Positions 36,310 through 46,379 are shown, counted from the stretch's first letter. The stretch is DNA of 64,000 nt from Flavobacterium lutivivi (GCF_014642275.1 NZ_BMIM01000006.1:62001-126000), one strand, 5' to 3'. Notes: generated by a model from the sequence alone, not told the origin. Numbers and translations: made by a program.

Positions 36310-37110
36310 TACTTGATGGGGAGTGGTGAGCAATTGATAATTGATAATTGATAATTGATAATTATGAATTAACAATTACGAATTATGAATTACGAAATAC
36401 GAATTTTAGTGATGAGTGATGAGTGATGAGTGAAGAGCAATTACGAATTAGGAATTAAGAATTTTCAAATTTTCAAATCAACAAATTATCGAATTACTAG
36501 TGATGAGTGATGAGTGATGAGTGAAGAGCAATTACGAATTAGGAATTAGGAATTACGAATTTTCAAATCATTAAATTTTCAAATCAACAAATTATCGAAT
36601 TACTAGTGAAGAGTGAAGAGCAATTACGAAGTACGAAGTACGAAATACGAATTTTAGTGAAGAGTAAAGAGTAAAGAGTAAAGAGCAATTTTGAAGTACG
36701 AAATACGAAGTACGAATTTTTAGTGAATAGTATTCAGTGTTCAGTTTTTAGTGTTCAGTTTTTAGTGTTTAGTTTTTAATTTCAAATCTCAAATTTCAAA
36801 TCATCGAATTACCAAATCATCAATTACTAGTGAAGAGTAAAGAGTGATTAGTGAAGAGCAATTACGAAGTACGAAGTACGAAATACGAATTTTAGTGAAG
36901 AGTAAAGAGTAAAGAGTAAAGAGCAATTTTGAAGTACGAAATACGAAGTACGAATTTTTAGTGAATAGTATTCAGTGTTCAGTTTTTAGTTTTTAGTGTT
37001 TAGTTTTTAATTTCAAATCTCAAATTTCAAATCATCGAATTACCAAATCAACAATTAAGAGTGAATAGTAAAAAGTAATTAGTGAAGAGCTTTACTAACA
37101 ACTAACAACT
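36310..37110. repeat. Degenerate repeat field with a ~200-bp tandem duplication
   Basis: The same words as at 35140-35405 (ACGAATTAGGAATT, GTGATGAGTGATGAG, GTACGAAATACGAA) fill the region. A nearly perfect duplication is visible: 36613-36819 and 36851-37050 align with one short insertion of a GTGTTCAGTTTTTA unit in the first copy. No coding sequence is supported. The array lies between the lipoprotein gene and guaC. Confidence 0.8.
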
Positions 37111-37122
37111 AACAACTGAAAA

Positions 37123-38163
37123 CTACCTACTAAAAATCTGGTTTTCTTGTTCGAGGACGCGGATAAAAGTGGTTCTTTTGGTGAGTTCTTTTAGTTTGGA
37201 TGCGCCAACATAGGTGCAAGTGCTTCGCAAACCTCCCAAAATGTCCTGAAGTGTGTGATGTACTTTGCCTTTAAATGGTATTTGCACTGTTTTTCCTTCG
37301 CTAGCTCTATATTCTGCTACGCCACCAACGTGTTTTTTCATAGCGGTTTCAGAGCTCATGCCATAGAACTGTTTGAATTTTTTGCCGTTGAGTTCTACCA
37401 GTTCGCCTCCACTCTCTGAATGTCCGGCGAGCATACCGCCAAGCATCACAAAATCGGCTCCAGCGCCAAAGGCTTTGGCCACATCGCCTGGAACAGCACA
37501 ACCACCATCGCTAATGATGTGTCCGCCAAGTCCGTGAGCTGCATCGGCACATTCTATGATAGCGGAAAGCTGCGGATAGCCTACTCCTGTTTTGACACGA
37601 GTAGTACAAACGGAACCTGGACCAATACCTACTTTTACGATATCGGCACCTTCGAGCAGTAGCTCTTCTACCATTTCGCCCGTTACTACATTGCCTGCAA
37701 TGATTACTTTATCGGGGAATTGCTTGCGCATTTGTTTTACAAAACCCACAAAATGCTCCGAATATCCGTTGGCTACGTCTATGCAAATGAACTTCAACTG
37801 TGGATTATGCTGGAATATTTCAGATACTTTCTTTAAGTCGCTTTTACCCGTTCCTGTGCTCACGGCTATATACTCCTGTATATCGCTTGGGGCTGTTTTC
37901 AAAAAAGCATTCCATTCTTCAATAGTATAGTGCTTGTGAATGGCAGAGAATAGTTTTTCTTTTGCAAGTGCCAACGCCATTTCAAAAGTACCCACAGTAT
38001 CCATGTTGGCTGCCATAATAGGTATTCCTGTCCAAGTAGCGGTGCTGTGCTTAAACTTGAATTCACGCTCTAGCGTTACTTCGGAACGGCTGTTGAGTGT
38101 AGAGCGTTTTGGACGTATCATGACATCTTTAAATCCTAACTTTAGTTCTTGTTCTATTCTCAT
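37123..38163 (-). CDS. guaC: GMP reductase
   Basis: A 346-residue TIM-barrel enzyme of the IMPDH/GMPR family that reduces GMP to IMP with NADPH in purine salvage. The catalytic cysteine C186 lies in [11 protein letters not shown], the same number as in the E. coli enzyme. [11 protein letters not shown] and [21 protein letters not shown] are the phosphate-binding motifs. There is no CBS insert, which favours GMP reductase over IMP dehydrogenase. A perfect Bacteroidota promoter sits just upstream. The end touches the repeat field, but the reading frame is complete. Confidence 0.95.
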   Translation of the reverse strand: MRIEQELKLGFKDVMIRPKRSTLNSRSEVTLEREFKFKHSTATWTGIPIMAANMDTVGTFEMALALAKEKLFSAIHKHYTIEEWNAFLKTAPSDIQEYIAVSTGTGKSDLKKVSEIFQHNPQLKFICIDVANGYSEHFVGFVKQMRKQFPDKVIIAGNVVTGEMVEELLLEGADIVKVGIGPGSVCTTRVKTGVGYPQLSAIIECADAAHGLGGHIISDGGCAVPGDVAKAFGAGADFVMLGGMLAGHSESGGELVELNGKKFKQFYGMSSETAMKKHVGGVAEYRASEGKTVQIPFKGKVHHTLQDILGGLRSTCTYVGASKLKELTKRTTFIRVLEQENQIFSR

Positions 38164-38182
38164 AATGGTAAAATTAGCTTTC

Positions 38183-38213
38183 CAAATTTATGGTTTTGAG
38201 GTTTTACACCAAA
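38183..38213 (-). promoter_or_regulatory. Promoter of guaC (Bacteroidota type)
   Basis: On the minus strand, TTTG (38210-38213) is followed after exactly 19 nt by TAAATTTG (38183-38190), the full TTTG-N19-TAnnTTTG signature, 20 bp before the guaC ATG. Confidence 0.8.
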
Positions 38214-38389
38214 GGTTTGAAAACCGTATGTTATTAAAAATTATTAACAATTATTGGACAACCTTTTTATTGGTAAAAAAAATGTTTGGCTTGTTGCATT
38301 CATTATGAACGCATTACAATTAATCCATGCTGGAGGAATTGTTTTTGTTTGGATATATGATTATTTCCGTATAATTTTAACTCGGATTG

Positions 38390-38540
38390 GAAGATAGAAG
38401 GATTGAAAGATAGAAGGATGGAAAGATGGAAGGATGGAAAGATGGAAGGATGGAAAGATGGAGAGATGGAAGGATTGAAAGATGGAAAGATGGAAAGATG
38501 GAAAGATGGAAGGATTGAAAGATGGAGATATGGAAAGATT
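38390..38540 (+). repeat. Tandem 8-bp purine-rich repeat (about 19 units)
   Basis: Units of the form GAARGATG (variants GATAGAAG, GATTGAAA) run without interruption for about 150 bp and end about 38 bp before the start of the outer-membrane-protein gene. One strand is almost all purine plus T. Such short tandem arrays change length by slippage. The 200 bp before it (38164-38389) show only the guaC promoter. Confidence 0.88.
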
Positions 38541-38577
38541 AAAATTTTTAGAATAACCATTAATTAAATATACTCTT

Positions 38578-39138
38578 ATGAAAAAACTATTACTATTACT
38601 TGCACTATCACCAGTGTACCTATTTGCTCAGGAAACAAAAACAGAGCAAAAAGCGATTTTATCGGCTAATTTTAATTATTCGGAGCCAGCCGTTTTGGGA
38701 TTAAGCCTTGAATTGCCTTATGCTATCAAAAAAACAGATAGTGCAGACAAGCAGTATGCTAAATCGGGTGTTTTCAATCTATCCTATGCTACGATGCTCT
38801 ATGATGGCGAAAGCGATTTGAAAGGAACAGGCTTTGAAATTCAAGCAGGTAGCCGAACTTACTTTAACGAAAGTGCTCATGAAAAATTTTACATGGAAAG
38901 CTTCTTGAGCTATGGGAATGTAAAATTTGATGAGTCCTATTTCAAAGGTACATACAGCTATTGGAGTTTGATAGACGGAAATATCGGTTATAAAATGCAG
39001 GTAGTTAAAAACCTTTACCTTGATCCTTCTATTGGTTTTTCATGGAAATGGGAAGTGAAAGGAAGAGGCGATGTAGATAATAAAGACATCAACAACTTGA
39101 TTTATCGCTTTGGTGTAAAATTAGGTTTTCAGTTTTAA
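38578..39138 (+). CDS. Small exported beta-barrel-like protein
   Basis: A 186-residue protein with a cleavable signal peptide (MKKLLLLLALSPVYLFAQ). The rest alternates polar and aromatic residues in strands such as GFEIQAGSRTYFNE, KFYMESFLSYGNVKF and LYLDPSIGFSWKWEV, and ends in Phe (FGVKLGFQF), the usual ending of an outer-membrane beta barrel. Family not recognised; function unknown. It stands alone with its own terminator. The 8-bp tandem array lies where its promoter should be, so its expression may vary with repeat number. Confidence 0.75.
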   Translation: MKKLLLLLALSPVYLFAQETKTEQKAILSANFNYSEPAVLGLSLELPYAIKKTDSADKQYAKSGVFNLSYATMLYDGESDLKGTGFEIQAGSRTYFNESAHEKFYMESFLSYGNVKFDESYFKGTYSYWSLIDGNIGYKMQVVKNLYLDPSIGFSWKWEVKGRGDVDNKDINNLIYRFGVKLGFQF

Positions 39139-39142
39139 CAAC

Positions 39143-39170
39143 AAAAAGGAGTGTAAAAGCTCCTTTTTTT
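39143..39170 (+). terminator. Rho-independent terminator
   Basis: AAAAAGGAG (39143-39151) pairs with CTCC plus T run (39160-39170), right after the small outer-membrane gene. Confidence 0.8.
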
Positions 39171-39183
39171 ATCTTTAATAATT

Positions 39184-39765
39184 ATGGCCATGCATGCGGA
39201 TTATATCATTGACCAAACGTTTACCGACGAGTTTTTCCTAGAAGCCGATATCAAGTACAAAGAATTTGAAAACTGTACGTTTCATTTTTGCGATTTTACC
39301 GATTGCACCTTTCAAACGGTCACTTTTGTAGATTGTAATTTTTATGATTGCAATTTCAAAGCAACGAAGGTGAATTATGTTTCCCTTCGTGGCGTATGGT
39401 TTACCCGATGCGATTTTACCAGTGTCAATTTTGCCATGACCGATCAGGTAATATTTGAGTTTCACTTCAAGGATTGTTTGCTCGATTATGCTCAGTTTTA
39501 TGCCTTGAAGCTCAAGAAGATGCAGTTCATCAATTGCAGTATGATTTCAGTTGATTTTATGGGAAGTGATTTGACCGAGGCGATGTTTGACAATTGCAAT
39601 TTGAGACGAGCTGTTTTTATCGATACTATTCTCAACAAAGCTGATTTCTACACGAGTTATGATTTTTCTATTGATTTAGAAAAAAATAAAGCCAAGAAAA
39701 CCATCTTCTCCAAAGACAATTTAAAAGGCTTACTCGAAAAATATGATTTGTATATCAAAGATTAA
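39184..39765 (+). CDS. Pentapeptide-repeat protein
   Basis: A 193-residue cytoplasmic protein made mostly of pentapeptide repeats with central Phe or Leu: CTFHFCDFTDCTFQTVTFVDC, CDFTSVNFAM, SVDFMGSDLTEAMFDNCNLRR. These fold into a right-handed quadrilateral beta helix. Some members (Qnr, MfpA) bind gyrase, but most have no known role, and nothing here is specific. It is also close to proteins annotated as fluoroquinolone-resistance-like in flavobacteria. ATG at 39184 or 39190 are both possible. Its stop overlaps the convergent miaE stop by 4 bp. Confidence 0.85.
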   Translation: MAMHADYIIDQTFTDEFFLEADIKYKEFENCTFHFCDFTDCTFQTVTFVDCNFYDCNFKATKVNYVSLRGVWFTRCDFTSVNFAMTDQVIFEFHFKDCLLDYAQFYALKLKKMQFINCSMISVDFMGSDLTEAMFDNCNLRRAVFIDTILNKADFYTSYDFSIDLEKNKAKKTIFSKDNLKGLLEKYDLYIKD

Positions 39766-40355
39766 CCGTGAACGGTTTCTTTGTTGCCATAGCGTGCAAT
39801 AATCGTTGCTTCGTGCTCTAGCCATGCTGCCCAACGTTTTTCTACATCTATCGTCTCGGCATATTTGCGGGCAAAATTGATAAACGTAGTATAATGACTA
39901 GCTTCGCTTTCCATCAAGTCGCGGTAGAATTTGGCAAGTTTTTCGTCTTTAATATTTTCTGACAATACTTTGAAACGCTCGCAACTGCGTGCTTCTATCA
40001 TGGCTGCAAATAGCAATCGCTCAATCAAGCCGCTTTCTCTACTCCCATCAGATGATTGCTTCATGTATTTGGCCAATTCATTGACATAATCGTCCTTGCG
40101 CTCACGTTCAAAAGTTAAACCTCTTTCTTTAATAATATCATGCACCATTTGAAAATGCTCTAGTTCTTCTCTAGAAATTTCGAGCATAGCGGTGACCAAA
40201 TCCTCTTTTTCGGAATTATTGATGATTAGGTTGATGGCATTGGTAGCAGCTTTTTGTTCGCACCAAGCATGGTCGCTCAATATTTCGCCTATGTTGGTTT
40301 CTACAACGTTTACCCATCTTGGATCGGTAGGAAGTTTTAATCTTAAAATTGACAT
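39762..40355 (-). CDS. miaE: tRNA-(ms2io6A)-hydroxylase-like protein
   Basis: A 197-residue helical diiron protein of the MiaE family, which hydroxylates the isopentenyl group of modified A37 in tRNAs. Iron ligands fit: E in AWCEQKAA, E and ExxH in SREELEHFQM, E in MIEARSCERF and ExxH in ESEASHYTTF. Length and motifs are normal for the family. It sits downstream of glyA on the same strand, separated by a probable terminator, and converges with the pentapeptide gene. Confidence 0.9.
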   Translation of the reverse strand: MSILRLKLPTDPRWVNVVETNIGEILSDHAWCEQKAATNAINLIINNSEKEDLVTAMLEISREELEHFQMVHDIIKERGLTFERERKDDYVNELAKYMKQSSDGSRESGLIERLLFAAMIEARSCERFKVLSENIKDEKLAKFYRDLMESEASHYTTFINFARKYAETIDVEKRWAAWLEHEATIIARYGNKETVHG

Positions 40356-40369
40356 TGCTAATGATTTAA

Positions 40370-40403
40370 AAAAACCTCCAAAATATTATTTTTGAAGGTT
40401 TTA
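40370..40403 (-). terminator. Terminator hairpin downstream of glyA
   Basis: AAAACCTCCAAAA and TTTTGAAGGTTTT (within 40371-40402) pair with one mismatch; on the minus strand the stem follows the glyA stop and ends in a T run. Confidence 0.7.
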
Positions 40404-40427
40404 TGTGTTTTTATATTGTGTATTGAT

Positions 40428-41702
40428 TTAATAAACAAACATCGCTCTTTCGCTCATCATTTCGTTGACTTTATTCGCCACTTGTTCAATAACTTCTTCG
40501 TTGGTGTGATTGGTAAGCACTCTATCGATTAAATCGACAACGGTTTCCATATCACTTTCTACCAATCCACGAGTAGTAATGGCTGGTGTTCCCACACGAA
40601 TACCTGAAGTGACAAAAGGTGATTTATCATCAAACGGCACCATGTTTTTATTTACCGTAATTTCGGCTTTAACCAATGCATTTTCAGCTTCTTTACCCGA
40701 AATGTTTTTGTTTCGTAGGTCTATCAGCATCATGTGGTTATCTGTTCCACCAGAAATAATATTATAGCCTCTTTTTACAAAAGCATCCGCCATGGCTTTC
40801 GCATTCTTTTGTACTTGCATAGCATATCTAAAGAACTCATCGCTCAAGCATTCGCCAAACGCTACGGCTTTGGCAGCAATAATGTGCATTAATGGTCCAC
40901 CTTGATTTCCAGGAAAAACAGACATGTCCAACACATGGCTCATCATTCTGATTTCGCCTTTTGGAGTAGTTAATCCCCAAGGGTTTTCAAAATCTTTGCC
41001 CATCATAATCATACCGCCACGTGGTCCGCGAAGTGTTTTGTGGGTTGTGGTGGTTACAATATGACAATGAGGAATAGGATCGTTCATCAATCCTTTGGCA
41101 ATCAAACCAGCAGGATGCGAAATATCGGCCATAAGGATAGCTCCTACACTATCCGCAATTTGACGAAAACGTTGAAAATCCATATCACGAGAGTAAGCCG
41201 AAGCACCTGCGATAATAAGCTTAGGCTGTTCTCTGGTGGCTATTTCTTGAATTTTGTCATAGTTTAATCTTCCTGTTTCTTGATCAACGCCATAAAATAC
41301 TGGGTTGTATAATTTACCCGAAAAATTCACTGGAGAACCGTGTGTTAAATGTCCGCCATGCGATAAATCAAAACCTAGAATTTTTTCGCCTGGTTTTAAA
41401 CAAGCTGCAAAAACAGCCGTGTTGGCTTGTGAACCAGAATGTGGTTGAACGTTTACATATTCGGCACCAAATAATGCTTTGGCTCTGTCAATAGCAATTT
41501 GCTCTACTACATCTACCACTTCGCAACCGCCATAATATCTTTTGCCAGGATATCCTTCGGCATATTTGTTGGTTAAACATGAACCTGCAGCTTCCATTAC
41601 TTGGTCGCTTACAAAGTTTTCAGAAGCAATAAGTTCTATTCCGTGTATTTGTCTGTCTTGCTCGTCAAGAATAAGGTCAAAAATTTGTTCGTCGCGTTGC
41701 AT
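40428..41702 (-). CDS. glyA: Serine hydroxymethyltransferase
   Basis: A 424-residue PLP enzyme that converts serine and tetrahydrofolate to glycine and methylene-THF, the main source of one-carbon units. The PLP lysine is K222 in [14 protein letters not shown]; substrate and folate motifs [18 protein letters not shown] and QPHSGSQAN are intact. The length is typical. It is transcribed divergently from the fumarylacetoacetase gene and lies near gcvT, which belongs to the same glycine/one-carbon metabolism. Confidence 0.97.
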   Translation of the reverse strand: MQRDEQIFDLILDEQDRQIHGIELIASENFVSDQVMEAAGSCLTNKYAEGYPGKRYYGGCEVVDVVEQIAIDRAKALFGAEYVNVQPHSGSQANTAVFAACLKPGEKILGFDLSHGGHLTHGSPVNFSGKLYNPVFYGVDQETGRLNYDKIQEIATREQPKLIIAGASAYSRDMDFQRFRQIADSVGAILMADISHPAGLIAKGLMNDPIPHCHIVTTTTHKTLRGPRGGMIMMGKDFENPWGLTTPKGEIRMMSHVLDMSVFPGNQGGPLMHIIAAKAVAFGECLSDEFFRYAMQVQKNAKAMADAFVKRGYNIISGGTDNHMMLIDLRNKNISGKEAENALVKAEITVNKNMVPFDDKSPFVTSGIRVGTPAITTRGLVESDMETVVDLIDRVLTNHTNEEVIEQVANKVNEMMSERAMFVY

Positions 41703-41745
41703 TTTATGATAATTCGTTAAAAAGTCCTCAAAATTACAAAAAACG

Positions 41746-41776
41746 TTTGTTAAATAGATAGTAAATAATATATTTG
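41746..41776 (+). promoter_or_regulatory. Promoter of the fumarylacetoacetase gene
   Basis: TTTG (41746-41749), exactly 19 nt, then TATATTTG (41769-41776): the complete Bacteroidota promoter signature, 35 bp before the ATG. Confidence 0.8.
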
Positions 41777-41811
41777 ATAGCTAATATTTTTCAACAAAAA
41801 ATCAACACAAT

Positions 41812-43095
41812 ATGCCTACACAAACCAATAATCCGAATAGAAAATCATGGTTAGACGTCGATGCTCATAGTGATTTCCCTATTCAAAATATACCTTTCGG
41901 AGTTTTTCTAACCAAAGATGATGTCATCACCATAGGCACAAGAATTGGTGACTATGCTATCGATTTGGGTGCTTTGCAACAATTGAACTATTTTGAAGGC
42001 ATTGAGTTAACTGACGATATGTTTATGCAAGATACTTTGAACGATTTTATTTCGGATGGAAAAAAAACATGGCGATTGGTTCGAAATAGAATTGGAGATA
42101 TTTTTGACAGCAACAACCCCAAATTAAGAGATAATAAAGAGCATAGAGACATTGTAATCTTTAGAATGGAAGATGTAGAAATGCAACTACCTGTTTTAAT
42201 TGGCGATTACACTGATTTCTATTCGAGTAAAGAGCATGCGACCAATGTTGGGAAAATGTTCCGTGATCCAGAAAATGCTTTGTTGCCCAACTGGCTTCAT
42301 ATTCCTGTGGGTTATCATGGTAGAAGTTCTACGATAGTTCCATCGGGAATTCCTGTACATAGACCCATGGGGCAAACATTGCCAAACGGAGAAACTTCTC
42401 CAGTTTTTGGTCCATCAAGACTGGTAGATTTTGAACTAGAAACTGCTTTTATCACCACAGATGCCAACATCATGGGCGAAAATATTCCGGTAACTGAAGC
42501 AGAAGATTATATTTTTGGAATGGTGTTGCTCAACGATTGGAGCGCAAGAGATATTCAAAAATGGGAATATGTTCCGCTTGGGCCATTCTTGGCTAAGAAT
42601 TTTGCGTCTTCTATTTCTCCTTGGATTGTTACGATGGATGCTTTGGAACCATTCCGTTGCAAAGGACCAAATCAAGAACCGATGCCACTTCCCTATTTGC
42701 AACAAAAAGGAAAGCATGCTTACGACATTAATCTGGAAGTATATATTGAACCTGAAAACGTAGCACCAACACTAGTTTCTAAATCCAATTTTAAATACAT
42801 GTATTGGTCCATGTCACAACAATTGGCCCATCACACGTCTAATGGTTGCCGAGTAAACTCGGGCGATATGATGGGTTCAGGAACTATTTCGGGTCCAACA
42901 CCTGATAGCTTTGGCTCGATGCTAGAGCTTACTTGGGGTGGAAAAAACCCTATCAAAATGGCTGATGGCACCGAACGAAAATTTATCAATGATAATGATA
43001 CGGTTATCATGAAAGGATTTTGTCAAAACAGCTCCATCAGAATAGGTTTTGGTGAAGTTTCGAGTAAACTTTTACCTCCATTTGTTCGAAAATAA
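41812..43095 (+). CDS. fahA: Fumarylacetoacetase
   Basis: A 427-residue hydrolase that splits fumarylacetoacetate into fumarate and acetoacetate, the last step of tyrosine degradation. Metal- and substrate-binding motifs are present: GDYTDFYSSKEHATNVGKMF, PVGYHGRSSTIVPSG, DFELETAFI and MVLLNDWSARDIQKWEYVPLG. N-terminal SH3-like and C-terminal FAH domains are complete. Followed 26 bp later by gcvT, so the two amino-acid catabolism genes may share a transcript. Confidence 0.95.
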   Translation: MPTQTNNPNRKSWLDVDAHSDFPIQNIPFGVFLTKDDVITIGTRIGDYAIDLGALQQLNYFEGIELTDDMFMQDTLNDFISDGKKTWRLVRNRIGDIFDSNNPKLRDNKEHRDIVIFRMEDVEMQLPVLIGDYTDFYSSKEHATNVGKMFRDPENALLPNWLHIPVGYHGRSSTIVPSGIPVHRPMGQTLPNGETSPVFGPSRLVDFELETAFITTDANIMGENIPVTEAEDYIFGMVLLNDWSARDIQKWEYVPLGPFLAKNFASSISPWIVTMDALEPFRCKGPNQEPMPLPYLQQKGKHAYDINLEVYIEPENVAPTLVSKSNFKYMYWSMSQQLAHHTSNGCRVNSGDMMGSGTISGPTPDSFGSMLELTWGGKNPIKMADGTERKFINDNDTVIMKGFCQNSSIRIGFGEVSSKLLPPFVRK

Positions 43096-43121
43096 TAAAC
43101 ATACAAACTAAATTATAACTA

Positions 43122-44204
43122 ATGAAAAACACAGCTTTAACACACGTTCATGAAAAATTGGGAGCAAAAATGGTTCCTTTTGCAGGATATAATATGCCTG
43201 TTCAATATGAAGGTGTGAATGCAGAGCACGAAACCGTGAGAAACGGCGTAGGCGTTTTTGATGTTTCCCACATGGGAGAATTTCTTTTAACTGGAGAAAA
43301 TGCTTTAGCCTTAATTCAAAAAGTAACTTCAAACGATGCTTCTGTACTAGAAATAGGACGTGCGCAATATTCATGTTTGCCAAACGATAAAGGTGGAATT
43401 GTAGATGACTTAATTGTTTATAGAATTAAAGAAGAGCAATATTTATTGGTAGTTAATGCTTCTAATATTGATAAAGATTGGAATTGGATTTCTTCGCACA
43501 ATGATTTGGGTGTAGAAATGCGAAATCTTTCAGATGATTATTCGTTATTGGCCATTCAAGGACCAAAAGCCGTTGAAGCGATGCAGAGTTTGACTACTGT
43601 TGATTTATCAGCTATAAAATATTATCATTTTGAAGTTGGTCCATTTGCAGGTATCGAACATGTGATTATTTCGGCAACTGGATATACTGGTTCTGGAGGT
43701 TTTGAAATCTATTGCAAAAACAGTGAAGTAGAACAGCTTTGGAACAAGGTTTTTGAAGCTGGAGCAGCATTTGGCATCAAACCTATAGGTTTAGCCGCTC
43801 GCGATACTTTGCGATTGGAAATGGGTTTCTGTCTATATGGAAACGATATCAATGATACTACTTCTCCACTTGAAGCAGGATTGGGTTGGATTACCAAATT
43901 CACGAAAGATTTTGTCAATTCTGAAAACCTGAAAAAACAAAAAGAAGCTGGTGTTTCTAGAAAGCTAGTTGGATTTGAAATGATTGACAGAGGAATTCCT
44001 CGCCATGATTATGAAATAGTCGATGCCGACGGAAACAACATTGGAGTTGTTACTTCGGGAACGCAAGCACCAAGTTTGGGTAAGGCTATTGGAATGGGTT
44101 ATGTGACAACTGAATTCGCTGCGGTTGACAGTGAAATTTTCATTCTCATCAGAGATAAAAAAGTAAAAGCCCAGGTGGTGAAAATGCCTTTTTATAAAAA
44201 GTAA
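43122..44204 (+). CDS. gcvT: Glycine cleavage system T protein (aminomethyltransferase)
   Basis: A 360-residue folate enzyme that takes the aminomethyl group from lipoylated H protein and makes methylene-THF and ammonia. Typical motifs: [52 protein letters not shown] and IPRHDYEI. The other Gcv proteins are not in the window, as is usual in Bacteroidota where they are scattered. It lies 26 bp after fahA on the same strand. Confidence 0.96.
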   Translation: MKNTALTHVHEKLGAKMVPFAGYNMPVQYEGVNAEHETVRNGVGVFDVSHMGEFLLTGENALALIQKVTSNDASVLEIGRAQYSCLPNDKGGIVDDLIVYRIKEEQYLLVVNASNIDKDWNWISSHNDLGVEMRNLSDDYSLLAIQGPKAVEAMQSLTTVDLSAIKYYHFEVGPFAGIEHVIISATGYTGSGGFEIYCKNSEVEQLWNKVFEAGAAFGIKPIGLAARDTLRLEMGFCLYGNDINDTTSPLEAGLGWITKFTKDFVNSENLKKQKEAGVSRKLVGFEMIDRGIPRHDYEIVDADGNNIGVVTSGTQAPSLGKAIGMGYVTTEFAAVDSEIFILIRDKKVKAQVVKMPFYKK

Positions 44205-44258
44205 TCCTTAAAGATTTAAGATTAACGATTTTTGATTTTAGAATTTTGAAAAAACTAG

Positions 44259-44266
44259 TAAATTTG
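44259..44266 (+). promoter_or_regulatory. Candidate -7 element of yebC
   Basis: TAAATTTG fits TAnnTTTG, 36 bp before the yebC ATG. TTTG copies lie 10 and 24 nt upstream, not at the ideal 19, so the match is partial. Confidence 0.4.
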
Positions 44267-44302
44267 CCGACTGAAAACGGATAACTGTCAACTGTAAAAG
44301 AA

Positions 44303-45013
44303 ATGGGAAGAGCATTTGAATTTAGAAAAGCACGTAAAATGAAACGTTGGTCGGCAATGGCTAAAACGTTTACTCGAATAGGAAAAGATATTGTTATAGC
44401 GGTTAAAGAAGGTGGACCAAATCCTGAAACTAACGCTAGACTTAGAGCGGTTATTCAAAATGCTAAGGCAGCCAATATGCCTAAAGACAATGTAGAACGC
44501 GCTATTAAAAAAGCATCTGATAAGGATACTGCTAACTTCAAAGAAGTACTTTTTGAAGGTTATGCACCACACGGAATTGCTATTTTGATTGAAACGGCTA
44601 CTGATAACAACAACCGCACAGTGGCAAACATTCGCAGTTATTTTAACAAATGTAACGGAACATTGGGAACACAAGGTTCGGTTGAATTCATGTTTGACCA
44701 TACGTGTAATTTCCGTATTCCTGCCGAAGGTCAAGATGTAGAGGAACTTGAGCTAGAAATGATTGATTTTGGTGTAGAAGAAATTTTTGTTGATGAAGAT
44801 GGTATTGTGATGTATGCCCCTTTTGAAAGCTTTGGTGCTATACAAAAAGAATTAGAAAACCGTGGTATGGAAATTCTATCTTCTGGTTTTGACCGTATTC
44901 CGCAAATTACTAAAGAACTTACTCCAGAGCAAGTAGCCGATGTTGAAAAACTACTCGAAAAAATTGAAGAAGACGATGATGTAATGAATGTATATCACAC
45001 GATGCAGGAATAG
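44303..45013 (+). CDS. yebC: YebC/PmpR-family protein
   Basis: A 236-residue cytoplasmic protein of the YebC family. Members have been described as DNA-binding regulators and also as helping ribosomes through proline-rich stretches. The start MGRAFEFRKARKMKRWSAMAK and the acidic middle (EGYAPHGIAILIETATDNNNRT, GTQGSVEFMFDH) are diagnostic. Normal length, own terminator at 45053. Confidence 0.93.
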   Translation: MGRAFEFRKARKMKRWSAMAKTFTRIGKDIVIAVKEGGPNPETNARLRAVIQNAKAANMPKDNVERAIKKASDKDTANFKEVLFEGYAPHGIAILIETATDNNNRTVANIRSYFNKCNGTLGTQGSVEFMFDHTCNFRIPAEGQDVEELELEMIDFGVEEIFVDEDGIVMYAPFESFGAIQKELENRGMEILSSGFDRIPQITKELTPEQVADVEKLLEKIEEDDDVMNVYHTMQE

Positions 45014-45052
45014 TTAATTTAGATTTTTAAGATTTTAAAGAAATAACAGAAG

Positions 45053-45076
45053 CGCCAAGAATTACTTGGCGTTTTA
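45053..45076 (+). terminator. Rho-independent terminator after yebC
   Basis: CGCCAAG (45053-45059) and CTTGGCG (45065-45071) pair around AATTA, followed by TTTTATTTT. Confidence 0.85.
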
Positions 45077-45165
45077 TTTTGTTAGATGAAAACAAAATTT
45101 GCTAACTTTAACTTCAAGAAACTATTCTAAGATATTTACCTTCTGAAAAATAATTTAAGCTATCT

Positions 45166-45771
45166 ATGAGAAAAATACTTTTAGTTTTTATACTGGTGCT
45201 GTTTTCTGTTTCGTGTAGTAAAGATGAAACTGCTCCATTGAATTTTACTTTACACGAGCCTAATTTAACAGCAGAGGAAGATTATAAAATTTACTCTTTA
45301 CTTTTAAATAATTATGGTTACAATTATGTAATAGTACAACAAAGCACTCAGTATGGCTCTATTTTTCAATCAGAAAACAATTATCATGTACAAAATTTAA
45401 TTGATAACAATCCTGGATTTGAAATAGAAATGGCTCAAAATCATATTGATATTAATCAAACTAGTGCTTATCTGGGAAATTATTTTAATTGTCCAACATT
45501 GACAATTCGCCTTTCACCTGAAGAAGAGTTGGCCTATATTTTCTCTGGAGAAGATGTTGATAAAAACTGGGTTTTATTTTATAGATATTTCAAAAACCCT
45601 TATGGATTATATAGTTTTTCCAAAATTTCATATAATTCAAATGCCACCAAAGCAGTTGTTGAAATGAGTATTCATCAAGGTTCAATTGTAGCGCAAGGAA
45701 CTTTAATTTACCTAGAAAAAGAAAACGATACTTGGGTTATTAAAGATGTAATTGAAACTTGGGTTTCTTAA
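45166..45771 (+). CDS. Hypothetical lipoprotein
   Basis: A 201-residue protein with a lipoprotein signal (MRKILLVFILVLFSVSCSKDE, lipobox Cys at 17). The mature part is soluble and alpha/beta; ESLEEELAYIFS-like and WVLFYRYFKNPYGLYSFSKISYN segments and the end DTWVIKDVIETWVS give it the look of an NTF2-like or lipocalin-type small domain common in flavobacterial lipoproteins. No catalytic motif. Single gene; not recognised. Confidence 0.7.
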   Translation: MRKILLVFILVLFSVSCSKDETAPLNFTLHEPNLTAEEDYKIYSLLLNNYGYNYVIVQQSTQYGSIFQSENNYHVQNLIDNNPGFEIEMAQNHIDINQTSAYLGNYFNCPTLTIRLSPEEELAYIFSGEDVDKNWVLFYRYFKNPYGLYSFSKISYNSNATKAVVEMSIHQGSIVAQGTLIYLEKENDTWVIKDVIETWVS

Positions 45772-45855
45772 TTCAGCCATACAGAATGTTTAATAAAACT
45801 ACAGCAATTTAAGATTGAAAACTAAATTGCGTTTATAAATGATTATCTTCACAAT

Positions 45856-46296
45856 ATGAAAAACTATACTCTACTTTTATTGTTCTGCACTCTTCTGTTA
45901 TCATCGTGTAAAACCTATACTGTTTCGCCAGAAAAGTTTAAAGAGCAAATCATCGCCAGTCACCAAGAACGAAAAGAAACTAGCGTCAATAATCCTATGA
46001 ATGCCATGATAATTGCCTCACCGAATATAAAATACACCATGAACAGTATTAAATATTTGAATGTATATGCAAAAGATGGTTCGTTGTTCTTTATGCAAAA
46101 TTCTCCTTCTGTAGAAATGAGAGTTACGCTAAAAAACGGAAAGAAAAAATATTTTTATCTAGATACTGTTTTCCTTGAAAACGACACACTAAAAGGAAGC
46201 AAATCGAGGATTTTGGCTTTAGAAAACGCTGTTCCCTTTAGCGAAATTGTAAAAATTGAAGTCCAAGATGGTGGTAAAAAGTATCAGTATCAGTAA
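45856..46296 (+). CDS. Hypothetical lipoprotein
   Basis: A 146-residue protein with a lipoprotein signal (MKNYTLLLLFCTLLLSSCKTY, Cys 18). The rest is short and beta-rich (YTMNSIKYLNVYAKDGSLFFM, FSEIVKIEVQDGGKKYQYQ). No known family recognised. It reads in the same direction as the small genes on either side, with short non-coding gaps. Confidence 0.65.
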   Translation: MKNYTLLLLFCTLLLSSCKTYTVSPEKFKEQIIASHQERKETSVNNPMNAMIIASPNIKYTMNSIKYLNVYAKDGSLFFMQNSPSVEMRVTLKNGKKKYFYLDTVFLENDTLKGSKSRILALENAVPFSEIVKIEVQDGGKKYQYQ

Positions 46297-46379
46297 ATGG
46301 CGGTAAAGAGTTTTATTTATTTTAGCAAGGCGAAGAACAACAAAGCATTCCATCAAGCGTCAGCTTTATAACTTTTAAA

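Noticed and set aside
35446-36375. Longer form of the lipoprotein ORF starting at 36375
   Set aside because: The extra 51 residues are encoded by repeat DNA and would place the lipoprotein signal in the middle of the protein.
36310-37110. Possible CRISPR array
   Set aside because: Repeats are degenerate, irregularly spaced and nested, without constant-length spacers or cas genes nearby.
38303-38560. Minus ORF with repeated Ser-Phe-His-Pro-Ser words
   Set aside because: It is the translation of the 8-bp tandem repeat, not a gene.
44288-44734. 148-codon minus ORF
   Set aside because: Antisense to yebC; no signal of its own.
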